NCBI GenBank assembly: GCA_025210745.1
Contig: JAOARC010000018.1
Location: forward strand, 1-61,108
Source of the DNA: Bacteriovoracaceae bacterium
GTDB lineage: Bacteria; Bdellovibrionota; Bacteriovoracia; Bacteriovoracales; Bacteriovoracaceae
Length of the DNA stretch: 61,108 nt
Direction: 5' to 3'
The position numbers and the translations under genes were made by a program. Of the stretch, positions 43,587 to 52,760 are shown piece by piece. The notes beneath the pieces are model-generated. The model saw only the letters and a program-made list of their open reading frames with translations. It had not been told where the DNA came from and did not search any database. How positions within the stretch are numbered: the first letter of the stretch is position 1; each line of letters begins with the position of its first letter.

Positions 43587-44879
43587 TTATAATTTTTTGT
43601 AATTCCCATTAGTTTTAATGCTATCATTAACAATACTCGTAAACTCTTTAACCTTCCCATTACTAGTTGTAACAATAAAATCATATGTTCCATTATCTAG
43701 AACTTTATAAAATTGTCCTCTAACAAAATTAAAAGTTCCAAGATCTTTATTAGATGAGTCTAATATTTGTACTTCACCCTTAAGAGATTTATCTGCAAAA
43801 TAAAAACCAGCTCCAGCATGAATTTTTTCCATATATGCTAACATTGAGGCTTTATTTTTTTTATAAAACCCAGGAATCTTAGAATATCTTGGCCACTTTC
43901 TATCTGATAACTCAACGGTAACCTGCATATCATTATGCCATATATACGACCAATCTTGCATTCCACCTTTTAAAACATACCAATCTGCACCATTAGTAAT
44001 CCCCCTATCAAACTCCGTAGAGTTTCTCATTTGCGGGTTTAAATCAGCATAAACAAGCGATAACTTAATTAATAAATCGTTATAAGGATGTCTTTTATAA
44101 CTACTATCCCATGGATAGTTTACACAAACAGCTCCACCGTGAAAGTTTGCTGAAAGAGAAAAGTTTCTTTTCTTTTGAAAGTTCATTACAGCAATAGTTT
44201 CTGGCTGCCTTCCACGAGTTCCATTTTCTTCACCTGCCGTCCAGTTAGGAAAGTTTCTATTTAAATCATAGTCATTTGCATTTGCTCTTTGCCTAAGCTC
44301 TGAGCCATCAGGATTCATAGAAACCATAATATAAATTTCAGTATTATTAACTAAAGCTGTAATCTTCTCATCTTTTCCATATGACTCTAAAATATCCCTA
44401 ATTAAAAATTGAGTTAACTCTCTTCCCGTTATCTCATCTCCATGCATACTAGAAATATACTTAAACTCCGGTTCCATCTCGTCAGTATCTACATTATCAG
44501 AGATTTTCATTACCCACAGATCTCTTCCCTGTACTGACTTACCAATAGAAAATAACTTAGCTATTTTAGGATAGTTAGAAGCTAACTGCTTAAGATCGCT
44601 TTGTATTTTACTAAAACTTGGATAACCTCTTAAAAATTCTTTATGATTATGAGGAACTTTGTAAGAAACTCCAATAGAGTTTAACCACTCAATAGTTCCT
44701 TTAGGTCCATATAGCTCAAAACCATTAAGATCCATGTGATCCATAGTAAGTGCCGGTTGCGATTCAATCAATTTAATAAGGTCTTTATTATGTCCCTTTA
44801 TATAAACTTGCTCATCAATTCTACCCAAGCTTGCAAATGCAACTGAACATGTTAAAACAGCCAATAAAACAAAATTCAT
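43587..44879 (-). CDS. Exported M14 zinc carboxypeptidase
   Basis: A 430-aa secreted metallocarboxypeptidase. A signal peptide (FVLLAVLTCSVAFAS) precedes a short N-terminal domain. The catalytic domain has the zinc motif HGDEITGRE (His146, Glu149), the substrate-binding NPDGSELRQRANANDYDLN, the third zinc ligand in SANFHGG, and the catalytic Glu in VTVELSD. A C-terminal beta domain of about 80 aa (GEVQILDSSNKDLGTFNFVR) looks like the transthyretin-like domain of the carboxypeptidase D/M branch. It probably trims peptides outside the cytoplasm, consistent with a predatory or scavenging lifestyle. AGGAG is a good ribosome-binding site. Confidence 0.93.
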   Translation of the reverse strand: MNFVLLAVLTCSVAFASLGRIDEQVYIKGHNKDLIKLIESQPALTMDHMDLNGFELYGPKGTIEWLNSIGVSYKVPHNHKEFLRGYPSFSKIQSDLKQLASNYPKIAKLFSIGKSVQGRDLWVMKISDNVDTDEMEPEFKYISSMHGDEITGRELTQFLIRDILESYGKDEKITALVNNTEIYIMVSMNPDGSELRQRANANDYDLNRNFPNWTAGEENGTRGRQPETIAVMNFQKKRNFSLSANFHGGAVCVNYPWDSSYKRHPYNDLLIKLSLVYADLNPQMRNSTEFDRGITNGADWYVLKGGMQDWSYIWHNDMQVTVELSDRKWPRYSKIPGFYKKNKASMLAYMEKIHAGAGFYFADKSLKGEVQILDSSNKDLGTFNFVRGQFYKVLDNGTYDFIVTTSNGKVKEFTSIVNDSIKTNGNYKKL

Positions 44880-45010
44880 TTAATCTCCTATATATATTTA
44901 AGAAAACATACCCCACAAAAGTCTTTTTTTAAAACAGATTATATAATCTTTATAACCCACCTTTATCTTTAATCAAAAAAGCTTGTTAAGTCACTAATAT
45001 TTAAAGAAAG

Positions 45011-45046
45011 TCTTATATTCAAAAAGACTTTTTCATGAATATAAGA
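45011..45046 (-). terminator. Terminator-like hairpin at the end of bamB
   Basis: TCTTATATTC pairs with GAATATAAGA, with an inner AAAAA/TTTTT pairing and a 3-nt bulge. It abuts the bamB stop codon (45047) and, on the minus strand, is followed by a T-rich stretch. Confidence 0.5.
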
Positions 45047-46174
45047 TTACTTTGTTTTAAAAACATAGAGTCTATTACGTGAGCTAAATGCGGCAAGATT
45101 GTCACTATCACTTTCCAAAAAACCAAAAATGCTTGAGATCTCTGTCCCTAGAGCACGGCTTTGTAGTAGATCAAAACTAAACTGATCAACAACATAAATA
45201 TTCTGTCCCATTGTAGAAACCACAAGAGAGTCTTTCCACACTTTTATTGAGCTTATGGCTGAATTTGAAAGTTTTACGCTCTTTTTAATTTGTCCACTTT
45301 TATCAACTAAATAAAGCTCTCCAAAAATAGAACCCACCACCAATTCATTTCCAAATACAAGAGGTGCTGTACCCGCAATAATATTTAAGCTTCTAACAAC
45401 ATATCCATTACTAGGGTTAACAAAGCTTAAATTTCCCTTTGAACTACCTGCAACAATATGGCCATTAAACTCTATTGGTGTTGTATCAACATCAATGAAC
45501 TTACTAGCATTACTTAAAACTGTTTCCCACAGAATTATTCCGTCAGCTTGAGAAATTTTGGCCAAAACTCCATCCGCAAACCCGACAATGATTGAGTCTT
45601 TATAAATAAAAGGTCTTGAAACTCTTTGCAATGAAATCTTAAAAGGAATTGACCTTTTATAACTCCAAAATAACTTTCCCGTCTTTGGGTCAAGGCATAC
45701 AATCGTATGGTTTCTTAAGTGAATGAACATTTTTTTCTTAGAAAAAACAGGTTCACTCTCTATAGGAGCCCCTAAATCAACAGCATAAACGAGCTTTCCA
45801 TTATACTTATTTCTAGAATATAGTCTCCCATAAATAGAACCATAGATAATATTTGATTTATATACTCCAACCTTTGCATTTATAGGCTGCTCATTATCAA
45901 CAGACCATAATCTTCTACCTGTATCAACTTCATAGGCATTCATCTTTCCAGCCTGATCTCCCATATACAAAAAATCGCCATCAATTTTTGGGCTTGAAGT
46001 TGAAATTGATAAATTACCACTTTTATAAGCTGGATCTAAATTCTTCGTCCAAGAAACAAAAAGTCTATTCTTTTTTCTAACCTGCCTATCTAAAAATAAA
46101 GAATTATCTTCTCTAATTTTTTTTAAACTAGAGCAACTAACTAAAATAGAAATAGTAAAAAATAGTTTAATCAT
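45047..46174 (-). CDS. bamB: BamB-like PQQ beta-propeller lipoprotein
   Basis: A 375-aa lipoprotein (Cys14 in LVSC) with an eight-bladed PQQ-type beta-propeller. Repeats with DTGRRLWSV, NGKLVYAVDLGAPIESEPV, DPKTGKLFWSYKRSIPFK and ADGIILWETVLSN are visible. BamB helps fold barrels in the outer membrane as part of the BAM complex. It follows a YfgM-like gene, overlapping it by 4 nt (ATGA), and der lies on the same strand one gene upstream. The yfgM-bamB-der order of Gammaproteobacteria is thus partly conserved. Length normal (370-390 aa). Confidence 0.9.
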   Translation of the reverse strand: MIKLFFTISILVSCSSLKKIREDNSLFLDRQVRKKNRLFVSWTKNLDPAYKSGNLSISTSSPKIDGDFLYMGDQAGKMNAYEVDTGRRLWSVDNEQPINAKVGVYKSNIIYGSIYGRLYSRNKYNGKLVYAVDLGAPIESEPVFSKKKMFIHLRNHTIVCLDPKTGKLFWSYKRSIPFKISLQRVSRPFIYKDSIIVGFADGVLAKISQADGIILWETVLSNASKFIDVDTTPIEFNGHIVAGSSKGNLSFVNPSNGYVVRSLNIIAGTAPLVFGNELVVGSIFGELYLVDKSGQIKKSVKLSNSAISSIKVWKDSLVVSTMGQNIYVVDQFSFDLLQSRALGTEISSIFGFLESDSDNLAAFSSRNRLYVFKTK

Positions 46175-46833
46175 AATCTAGAAAGATATACTTTTGCCAT
46201 ACTTGCTTCACTTGAGCTTTCAAAGTCTTTTATAATAATATTTAAATTTTCTTTTGCTGCTTTAGGATTTGATGACATTTGCAACCTTGCAAGGTCTAAT
46301 AAAATTTTAGACTTCAAAACCTTTATAGAGCTTTTTTTCATTTGCTCTAATAAAGATATCGTCTCATCTTTTTTTCCTAGATCTTCTAACAAAGAAGCCC
46401 TTTTTATATTTATAAAGAATAAGTTGTAATTAGATGCTCTAAAATGAGCACTCCAGTTTTTTAAAATAGCTGCTGCCTGCTCTGCCTTATTTTCCTTCAC
46501 AAGCTGATCTATATTTTGAAGCAATGAAGGAACTAATGATACAGAACCTTCTATCTCCTTAGCCATTGAGTTCATCTTAGTGATAAAATCATCAGCTTTA
46601 ATTTTCTTTTCCTTATAAGCATCCATTACAGAGACCTTAAATTCAAATGCTCTATTTAAACTTTCTTGATTGGCCATGACTCTTTGGTTATTTATAAAAG
46701 AAAAAGCTATAATTCCTACAACTAAAATGGCTGCAACAATAAGAATAGGTTTTTTATTATCATTAATTAACTGACCAAAGTCCGTTCTGTTTAGAGTTTC
46801 ATCTAATGTTTGTTCTGTGTTTTGCTCACTCAT
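46171..46833 (-). CDS. YfgM-like tetratricopeptide protein
   Basis: A 220-aa inner-membrane protein with a short cytoplasmic start, one membrane segment (residues about 29-47, PILIVAAILVVGIIAFSFI) and a periplasmic TPR-like region (about 60-220; LLEDLGKKDETISLLEQMKK). The topology and size match YfgM, a chaperone-like partner of the Sec translocon and BamB. The gene precedes and overlaps bamB, which supports the assignment. Confidence 0.75.
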   Translation of the reverse strand: MSEQNTEQTLDETLNRTDFGQLINDNKKPILIVAAILVVGIIAFSFINNQRVMANQESLNRAFEFKVSVMDAYKEKKIKADDFITKMNSMAKEIEGSVSLVPSLLQNIDQLVKENKAEQAAAILKNWSAHFRASNYNLFFINIKRASLLEDLGKKDETISLLEQMKKSSIKVLKSKILLDLARLQMSSNPKAAKENLNIIIKDFESSSEASMAKVYLSRL

Positions 46834-46893
46834 AAAATATTCGTCCTTAAATTAATTTAATTTTGTCAAAATTCTATTCGAAGTTTAAGCAAG

Positions 46894-46922
46894 TTGTCAA
46901 AGCAGCATTTATCTTAGATACT
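46894..46922 (+). promoter_or_regulatory. Sigma-70 promoter at the start codon of the 272-aa envelope protein
   Basis: TTGTCA, 17-nt spacer, GATACT, then 7 nt to the ATG at 46930. The predicted transcription start falls at the start codon, so the mRNA is probably leaderless. Confidence 0.5.
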
Positions 46923-46929
46923 TAGTCTA

Positions 46930-47748
46930 ATGTTAAAAAAGTTAAAATTAATATGCTTCCTATTTTGCAGCGCATTTATTCTACAAAGTGCTTACTGCCA
47001 AATAGAAATGATGGATGATGATCTTAATATTGGAGGAGACATCTTTTCTGACTTTAATGAAGATCTTGAAGCTGCTCAAGTAATGGAAGATGAAAGATTC
47101 TACAGATACTCAAGGTTTTTTGGAGTAAATATAGGCCTTGGGCACACTACGTTTACTGGAAACAGAGGCGCTGCATACGAAGACCAAACTCCTTCTTATG
47201 CTCTTACCATTATGTACTTTTTAAACTTCCAAAATGTTTTTATTATGGGCTTTGAGTTCTCTAAACACTATATGGTTTTAGACAAATATGTTAACGGCTT
47301 TGAAGGACTTCTTGGTGTTGTAAATGCATCAATGCTTAGACCATTTTTTGGTTTTAGATACTATATAGATACTCAAGACCTTGGAACTGCTATTACATAC
47401 TCTAATCCTTATTTAGTTGGACGAGTAGAATACTGGTACCAAACACTAAAATTTGCAGACACTACTAATGAAGATGATAGACAAGGTGGTGGTCTTGGAA
47501 CAGGTTTTGGCTTCGGATTAGAATTTCCTATTGAACTTAAAAAAAGCTATTTCAATGTTGAATTTCTTTATCATATCGTAAACTTTAATGATAAATTCAC
47601 TCAAGATTATGCAAAAGTTCCGGCTTGTACTGAATCTGACCCTAATAACTGCCCCAGGCCCTCTGAACACTATACTAACACAGCCGGTTTTGACAACTTA
47701 GCTGGAGATGTTTTGACTTTTTTTGCTTCTTACAACTTTAGTTGGTAA
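46930..47748 (+). CDS. Outer-membrane beta-barrel-type protein (272 aa)
   Basis: A 272-aa protein with a signal peptide (KLICFLFCSAFILQSAYC) and an acidic N-terminal stretch (QIEMMDDDLNIGGDIFSDFN). About eight beta-strand-like segments follow with aromatic girdles (FFGVNIGLGHTTFTGNRG, YALTIMYFLNFQNVFIMGFE, GFGFGLEFPIEL), and the chain ends FASYNFSW. This pattern suggests an outer-membrane barrel, though the acidic insert is unusual. It sits head-to-head with the yfgM-bamB unit, which makes a link to barrel assembly plausible. No named family. Confidence 0.75.
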   Translation: MLKKLKLICFLFCSAFILQSAYCQIEMMDDDLNIGGDIFSDFNEDLEAAQVMEDERFYRYSRFFGVNIGLGHTTFTGNRGAAYEDQTPSYALTIMYFLNFQNVFIMGFEFSKHYMVLDKYVNGFEGLLGVVNASMLRPFFGFRYYIDTQDLGTAITYSNPYLVGRVEYWYQTLKFADTTNEDDRQGGGLGTGFGFGLEFPIELKKSYFNVEFLYHIVNFNDKFTQDYAKVPACTESDPNNCPRPSEHYTNTAGFDNLAGDVLTFFASYNFSW

Positions 47749-47751
47749 AAG

Positions 47752-47785
47752 AAGCTACTCAACTAAATGATAATGAGTAGCTTTA
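47752..47785. terminator. Hairpin terminator between the 272-aa barrel and der
   Basis: AAGCTACTCA pairs with TGAGTAGCTT around a 12-nt loop, with a modest T-rich flank, between two convergent genes. Confidence 0.65.
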
Positions 47786-47790
47786 TATTC

Positions 47791-49545
47791 CTAATAGCCC
47801 TTTCTAATTGACTTATGCAACTTCTTTTCAATATCGGCAGTAGATCTAAAAATTAAATGAACTGGCGTATTTACAAGCTTAAACTCAGATCTTATTCCTT
47901 TTACAAGATATCTTTTAAAATTAACTGGTATACCTTTCGATTTATTACTGAATAATAAAAATGTTGGAGGAGCTGTCTTAAGCATAGATGCATATCTTAC
48001 TTTGAACATCTCACCTTTTGATTTTTCAAGCATAACAGGTCTTCTATCAATTAAAGAAGTTATTGTTTTATTAAGTCTACTTGTTTGAACTTTCTTAGAT
48101 CTAATAACAATAGTTTTCTTTAATGATTCTTTAAGAGTGTTTACATAACTACCTTTTTTCGCTGAAAGTGTAATCACTTCACAAAAACTAAGCCATGGAA
48201 TTGTTGCTCTTAAGTCTTTAATCCACTCACGCTTTTTATAAGAATCCTTCATAACCTCAGGCATAAGATCCACTTTATTTAAACAAATAATAATAGATTT
48301 ACCTTTATCAAGAGCAATATCACAAAGTCTTCTATCTTGATGAGTCATACCTTTAGTAGCGTCAATCATGTAAATAACAATATCACATTCAGAAATTGCT
48401 TTTAATGATCTATAAACAGATTGCTCTTCAATAAACCCACTTACCTGACTTTGTTTTCTAATCCCTGCTGTATCTACAATTTTTATAGATCTATATGGAT
48501 TAATATCTTCTGGTGCTACTTCTTCTTCAAAAATCTCTTCTTCTTGCGCTTCATCTTCACTTAGAGAAACCGCTTGCATAGTATCATCTTCAGAAATTAA
48601 ATCTTCAGAATCATCTTCAAAGTCATCAAAACCAGCATAAGGATTAACTTCTTCATACTTAAGCATTTGAGCTTCTTCTAAGGCTTCTTCATGCTCTATG
48701 TATTCATTTAGAAGTTCAGAGTTAGATTTTCTAAAAGCATTGTCGATAGCTTCAAGATGATCTGTCTGGGCTCCAAAAAATAAATCAATATACCCTTCAA
48801 TTGGATCAACTGTTGTACCTGCAATATTTGAAACTAAAGCTCTTTGAGCTCCAATTAAATAATTTAATAATGTTGATTTACCAGCATTAGGAGCACCAAT
48901 GATAGATACGTTTGCTACAACATCTTGATTTGGAGTAACACCTTTTTGAACATTTAACATTTCTTCAGTTTGAAAATTTTTAGATGTTTCGAAAAGGTCT
49001 TCAGCTAATTGAGTAAGACCTCTACCATGTTCAGCTGAAATAATATGAAAACAATCTTCATTAAGACCTAACTCATAGAAGTCTGCTTCATTTCCCCACA
49101 GAGAATCATCATCAAACTTATTAACTAATAACCACATAGGCTTTTTAGTCGTTCTAATATAATCAGCAATCATTTTATCAAATGGAAGTAATCCTTCTCT
49201 AACATCTACAACAAATAAAATAAGATCTGATTCATCAATTGCTAGCTTTGCATGATCGGCCATAATATTAAAAAATGGCTCAGCAGTTTTTTTACTTCCT
49301 AATATTTCTTTAGTTTCAACTTTTTCCGGATAAAACCCTCCAGTGTCAACTAAGATAATATCTTCAGTTTCTATACCTGTTTGAGATTCAACTGTAGCGA
49401 TTCCATAGTGCCTATCTCTAGTAACACCAGGTTGATCATATGCCATGGCTTTAAAGTTTTTCTTCATTAGCCTATTAAAAATAGTACTCTTACCTGTATT
49501 TGGCCTTCCTATAAAGGATACGACCATTGATCTTTTCTTAGTCAT
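47791..49545 (-). CDS. der: GTPase Der (EngA) with a large acidic insertion in the second G domain
   Basis: A 584-aa essential double-GTPase for 50S assembly. Domain G1: [29 protein letters not shown]. Domain G2: [24 protein letters not shown], then DTAGIRKQ and [12 protein letters not shown]-like domain ([16 protein letters not shown]) ends the protein. Typical Der is 440-490 aa. The extra length is a roughly 95-residue Glu/Asp-rich insertion (about 48490-48780) between switch I (AGTTVD) and switch II (DTAGIRK) of G2. I use ATG 49545 ([10 protein letters not shown]), with GGAG 8 nt upstream, not the 16-residue-longer start at 49593. It overlaps the end of era by 8 nt. Confidence 0.93.
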   Translation of the reverse strand: MTKKRSMVVSFIGRPNTGKSTIFNRLMKKNFKAMAYDQPGVTRDRHYGIATVESQTGIETEDIILVDTGGFYPEKVETKEILGSKKTAEPFFNIMADHAKLAIDESDLILFVVDVREGLLPFDKMIADYIRTTKKPMWLLVNKFDDDSLWGNEADFYELGLNEDCFHIISAEHGRGLTQLAEDLFETSKNFQTEEMLNVQKGVTPNQDVVANVSIIGAPNAGKSTLLNYLIGAQRALVSNIAGTTVDPIEGYIDLFFGAQTDHLEAIDNAFRKSNSELLNEYIEHEEALEEAQMLKYEEVNPYAGFDDFEDDSEDLISEDDTMQAVSLSEDEAQEEEIFEEEVAPEDINPYRSIKIVDTAGIRKQSQVSGFIEEQSVYRSLKAISECDIVIYMIDATKGMTHQDRRLCDIALDKGKSIIICLNKVDLMPEVMKDSYKKREWIKDLRATIPWLSFCEVITLSAKKGSYVNTLKESLKKTIVIRSKKVQTSRLNKTITSLIDRRPVMLEKSKGEMFKVRYASMLKTAPPTFLLFSNKSKGIPVNFKRYLVKGIRSEFKLVNTPVHLIFRSTADIEKKLHKSIRKGY

Positions 49546-50506
49546 TTCTTGATCTCCAAACTCTTTTAGACTTTTGAACTCTAGGTAGCCCAATTTCTTC
49601 TAAAACAAAGTTATTTTTAAACCACTTTGGAGATACTTTAACGTGTAAATTTAAATGAACACGAGATCCAACCATCGCTTCAATTTTCTTTCTAGCTTCA
49701 GTTCCAATTTGTTTAATAATAGCACCTTTTTTACCAACAACGATTCCTCTTTGACTTGGTCTATTAACTAAAATTGAAGCTGAAATTCTTGTATCTAATT
49801 TCTTTTCATCTTTTTCAAATGCATCTTGATAATCTTCAATGACAACAGCTACTTCATAAGGGATTTCATCTTTTAATACTTTAAAAGCTTGTTCTCTAAT
49901 ATATTCTGTCGCAAAGAATCTTTCGTTTTTATTTGATACATTTCCATTTGGATATAAATGTGGTCCTTCCTCGGCCTCATCACAGATATCACCGATTAAT
50001 AAATGTACATTGTCTCCAGACTTTGCACTAATATTAAAAAAGCGCTCAGCATTTGGAATAATCTTTTGTATTTCACTGAACTCTGCTTCAAAATCTCTAT
50101 CTTCTTTTACTCTATCCGTTTTAGTAAAAATAACCCACGTTTTATCTAGCTTATGTTCAAACTCTTTTGAAAACTCTTTAACTTCTTCTAATGTATCTTT
50201 ATTAGCATCAACTAATAAAAGGTTTAGATCTGTTCCTTCTGATCCATATTCAGCTTGTCCATTCATTCTTACATTAAGTTCTTGTCCAGAACTATGAACA
50301 CCTGGAGTATCAACAAGGATAATCTCTGTTCTATCAATTGTTAAAACACAGTGAAATGTATTTCTTGTTGTTTGCGGTTTACTAGAAACAATACTTAAGT
50401 CAAACCCTAATAAGTGGTTTGCTAAAGTCGACTTTCCTGCATTTGGTTTTCCAAGTAATGAAACCATTATTGATTTATTATGTGGATGCTGATCAGTAAT
50501 TAACAT
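49538..50506 (-). CDS. era: GTPase Era
   Basis: A 322-aa GTPase that binds 16S rRNA and checks 30S assembly. The G domain has [33 protein letters not shown] and FTKTDRV; the KH domain has [20 protein letters not shown]. The sequence after GTP hydrolysis motifs is normal; length is slightly above the usual 300. AGGAG is 6 nt upstream. It lies in the rnc-era-der operon, a conserved ribosome-maturation grouping. Confidence 0.95.
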   Translation of the reverse strand: MLITDQHPHNKSIMVSLLGKPNAGKSTLANHLLGFDLSIVSSKPQTTRNTFHCVLTIDRTEIILVDTPGVHSSGQELNVRMNGQAEYGSEGTDLNLLLVDANKDTLEEVKEFSKEFEHKLDKTWVIFTKTDRVKEDRDFEAEFSEIQKIIPNAERFFNISAKSGDNVHLLIGDICDEAEEGPHLYPNGNVSNKNERFFATEYIREQAFKVLKDEIPYEVAVVIEDYQDAFEKDEKKLDTRISASILVNRPSQRGIVVGKKGAIIKQIGTEARKKIEAMVGSRVHLNLHVKVSPKWFKNNFVLEEIGLPRVQKSKRVWRSRND

Positions 50507-50514
50507 GTTTACTC

Positions 50515-51288
50515 CTATATTAAATTATTTTTTAAAACTTCTATTGCTATTTCTTTTTTAATTCTTTTTTTAGAATCCCCAGACTTAGTAAGGATTGTCT
50601 TATTATCAACTGTTAAAGCGACTTCAAAGAATGCTTTATTATCTTTTTGGCTTTCTTTAACAATATAATTTGGATTCGTTTTATATTTTTGTACAACTAA
50701 GTTTTGCAGTTTTGTTTTTGGATCAATAACGTTATCTAAAGACTTAGGGAAGATGTCTTTTTTATCAAAACTTTCAAAAAATGTTAATAAAACTTTTTCG
50801 ACAGTTTCGTAATTAGAGTCTATTAATATGGCCCCAAGGATTGCTTCAAAAGTATCTGCTAAAATAGAATCTTTATCCTGCCCATTATTTTTTAGTTCCC
50901 CAGCTCCAAGTAGAATATAGTTTCCAAGATTAGCTTTTCTAGCAAAACCACATAGAGAACTTTCACTTACAATCGTTGTTCTTAGTTTAGATAAAAGTCC
51001 TTCATCTACATCTTTGTATAAAGCAAAAATCTTATTAGTTACAATTAGGGATAGAATACTATCTCCTAAGAACTCAAGCCTTTCATTATTTGGAATATTA
51101 TTTTTTGCTTCATGAGAAAATGACTTATGAGTTAAGGCATTAATAAAGAGTTCAATATCATTGAACTCGTAATCCAAAATTGTATTTATCTTTAATTTAT
51201 TAAAAGTATCTAATAGGACTTCTTTTGATTTCTCTTTTTGATGATAAAAGAAATTATCTTTTAAAATGTCGCATATTTGAGTATGCAT
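50515..51288 (-). CDS. rnc: Ribonuclease III
   Basis: A 257-aa double-strand-specific RNase that processes rRNA and some mRNAs. The signature NNERLEFLGDSILSLIV carries the catalytic carboxylates; DTFEAILGAILID is the second metal-binding region. A dsRNA-binding domain (KTKLQNLVVQKYKTNPNY) is at the C-terminus. The N-terminus is extended by about 30 residues. It is the first gene of rnc-era-der, with GGAG 8 nt upstream. Confidence 0.95.
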   Translation of the reverse strand: MHTQICDILKDNFFYHQKEKSKEVLLDTFNKLKINTILDYEFNDIELFINALTHKSFSHEAKNNIPNNERLEFLGDSILSLIVTNKIFALYKDVDEGLLSKLRTTIVSESSLCGFARKANLGNYILLGAGELKNNGQDKDSILADTFEAILGAILIDSNYETVEKVLLTFFESFDKKDIFPKSLDNVIDPKTKLQNLVVQKYKTNPNYIVKESQKDNKAFFEVALTVDNKTILTKSGDSKKRIKKEIAIEVLKNNLI

Positions 51289-51362
51289 TATAAATTCTCC
51301 AGGTGATCATGGCCTTAAAACCAACCAAGCATATTTATCAGAAGTATCCGACAAGTACAAGC

Positions 51363-51644
51363 TTACTTTATAATTTTAACCTTTGTAACATCTTGTTTAA
51401 TTGTTCCATTTGCTAGTTTAACTTCTTTTACCTTAAGTTTAAGCGTAAATGTTCCTTCATTACTATCACAGAAAAATTTTTGTCTGCTTTTACAAAAATG
51501 ATTTAAGCAAAAGTTCATAGACTGTGATTTCTTAATACATTTAGCATTATTTTCCAGCTCTACTCTATTTACAACTTCAGATACAGTTGCTGCTTGTGAT
51601 AAAGATCCTACTAGTAATGAAACTATCATTAATAAATTCTTCAT
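51363..51644 (-). CDS. Small exported cysteine-containing protein (93 aa)
   Basis: A 93-aa protein with signal peptide KNLLMIVSLLVGSLSQAA and a mature part of about 73 aa with five Cys (AKCIKKSQSMNFCLNHFCK, then FFCDSN), consistent with disulphides outside the cytoplasm. I use ATG 51644, with GGGGGA 5 nt upstream, not the 27-residue-longer start at 51725, whose extension (KKFQKKCFCIESKPYALY) is not signal-like. The C-terminal strand pattern (FTLKLKVKEVKL) suggests a small beta domain. Unrecognised family. Confidence 0.65.
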   Translation of the reverse strand: MKNLLMIVSLLVGSLSQAATVSEVVNRVELENNAKCIKKSQSMNFCLNHFCKSRQKFFCDSNEGTFTLKLKVKEVKLANGTIKQDVTKVKIIK

Positions 51645-51809
51645 ATTTTCCCCCGTTTGAGGCATTAGATACAATGCATACGGCTTTGATTCAATGCAAA
51701 AGCATTTTTTCTGAAATTTTTTCAAGTAATATACTTACAACTGACATAAAAACAATAAGTTATACGTTGAAGACTAGAAATATAGGTAAAAAGATGGTAT
51801 ATCCGCACC

Positions 51810-52760
51810 ATGAAAAATATTGAATTACCCAAAGAACAATCAGACTTTATTAAAAACCTAGAGCACAAAGGCAAAAGCTTTAATACTATTAAAAATTATA
51901 AAACAGATCTTAACTGTTTTAATAAGTACTTAGAATCAAAAAAAATGCCTCTTATTCTAAATGAGTTTACCCATTCTCAAGCTAAAGACTATTCAAGATT
52001 TTTAATTAATAAATACAACTCTTCCAATTCAATTAGAAGAAGAGTTCAAGCACTAAGAATCTTCTTTGATTATCTAATTGAAAACAATATGGTGCAAAGA
52101 AATCCTATTAAAGATGTTGTTGTAGCACCAAAAGTTATGTCAGCTCCGACTCCAGCTAAGTTTAATGAGATTTTAAAGCTTAATGAGCATCTAATTAATG
52201 GAATTAAAAACTCTAATGGATTAGAAAGGCTACAGTTTTTAAGAAATAGTGTTATTTTTCATCTTATTTATTCAACAGGACTTAAGGTTTCAGATGTTAC
52301 AAACCTTATGGAAAATCATATTTTAAAAGGATCTGAAGATATCTTAAGAGTATTAGTTTCTCCACCTAAAAGAGATCCTTATTCAGTTAAGTTTCCAAAA
52401 TCTTTTGGAGAACTTTTTGAACTTTATAAAGTAGAACTAGGTAAACAAAAGAATAAAGATAATATTGATTTTGATAATCTTTTATTTAACTCAAATCCTT
52501 ACTCAATCCTTTCTGGTAATATTTCACCAAGAGGACTTGAGATCTTATTTAAAGATCTTTCTAAAAAGCTAGGGATTACCATTACAGCAAAATCTTTAAG
52601 ACAGGCCTGTATTATAAAGTGGATTCAACAAGATGTAGCGAAAACCTCGATAAAAGAATGGATGGGAGTTCAACCGGCTTACTCCTTAAAGCCATATATA
52701 GAAATATCTATGTTAGATGAATATAAGTACCTTCCCATCGAGTTTAGTCTAGATGATTAA
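51810..52760 (+). CDS. Degenerate XerC/XerD-like tyrosine recombinase
   Basis: A 316-aa protein with both domains of the family: an N-terminal core-binding domain (GKSFNTIKNYKTDLNCFNKY, SIRRRVQALRIFFDYL) and a C-terminal catalytic-like domain. The conserved catalytic residues are damaged. The first Arg (YxTGLR) is Lys (STGLKVSDVTNL). The HxLRH box reads AKSLRQAC, so both His are lost and one Arg is kept. The terminal Tyr is present (KPYIE). It has no Shine-Dalgarno site and overlaps ribD by 8 bp, so it sits as the first gene of the riboflavin operon. DNA binding may remain without strand cleavage; catalysis is doubtful. Confidence 0.85.
   Translation: MKNIELPKEQSDFIKNLEHKGKSFNTIKNYKTDLNCFNKYLESKKMPLILNEFTHSQAKDYSRFLINKYNSSNSIRRRVQALRIFFDYLIENNMVQRNPIKDVVVAPKVMSAPTPAKFNEILKLNEHLINGIKNSNGLERLQFLRNSVIFHLIYSTGLKVSDVTNLMENHILKGSEDILRVLVSPPKRDPYSVKFPKSFGELFELYKVELGKQKNKDNIDFDNLLFNSNPYSILSGNISPRGLEILFKDLSKKLGITITAKSLRQACIIKWIQQDVAKTSIKEWMGVQPAYSLKPYIEISMLDEYKYLPIEFSLDD

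Noticed and set aside
52700..52760. Possible FMN riboswitch before ribD
   Set aside because: ribD starts inside the recombinase gene, and no RFN element is visible in the recombinase or just before it.
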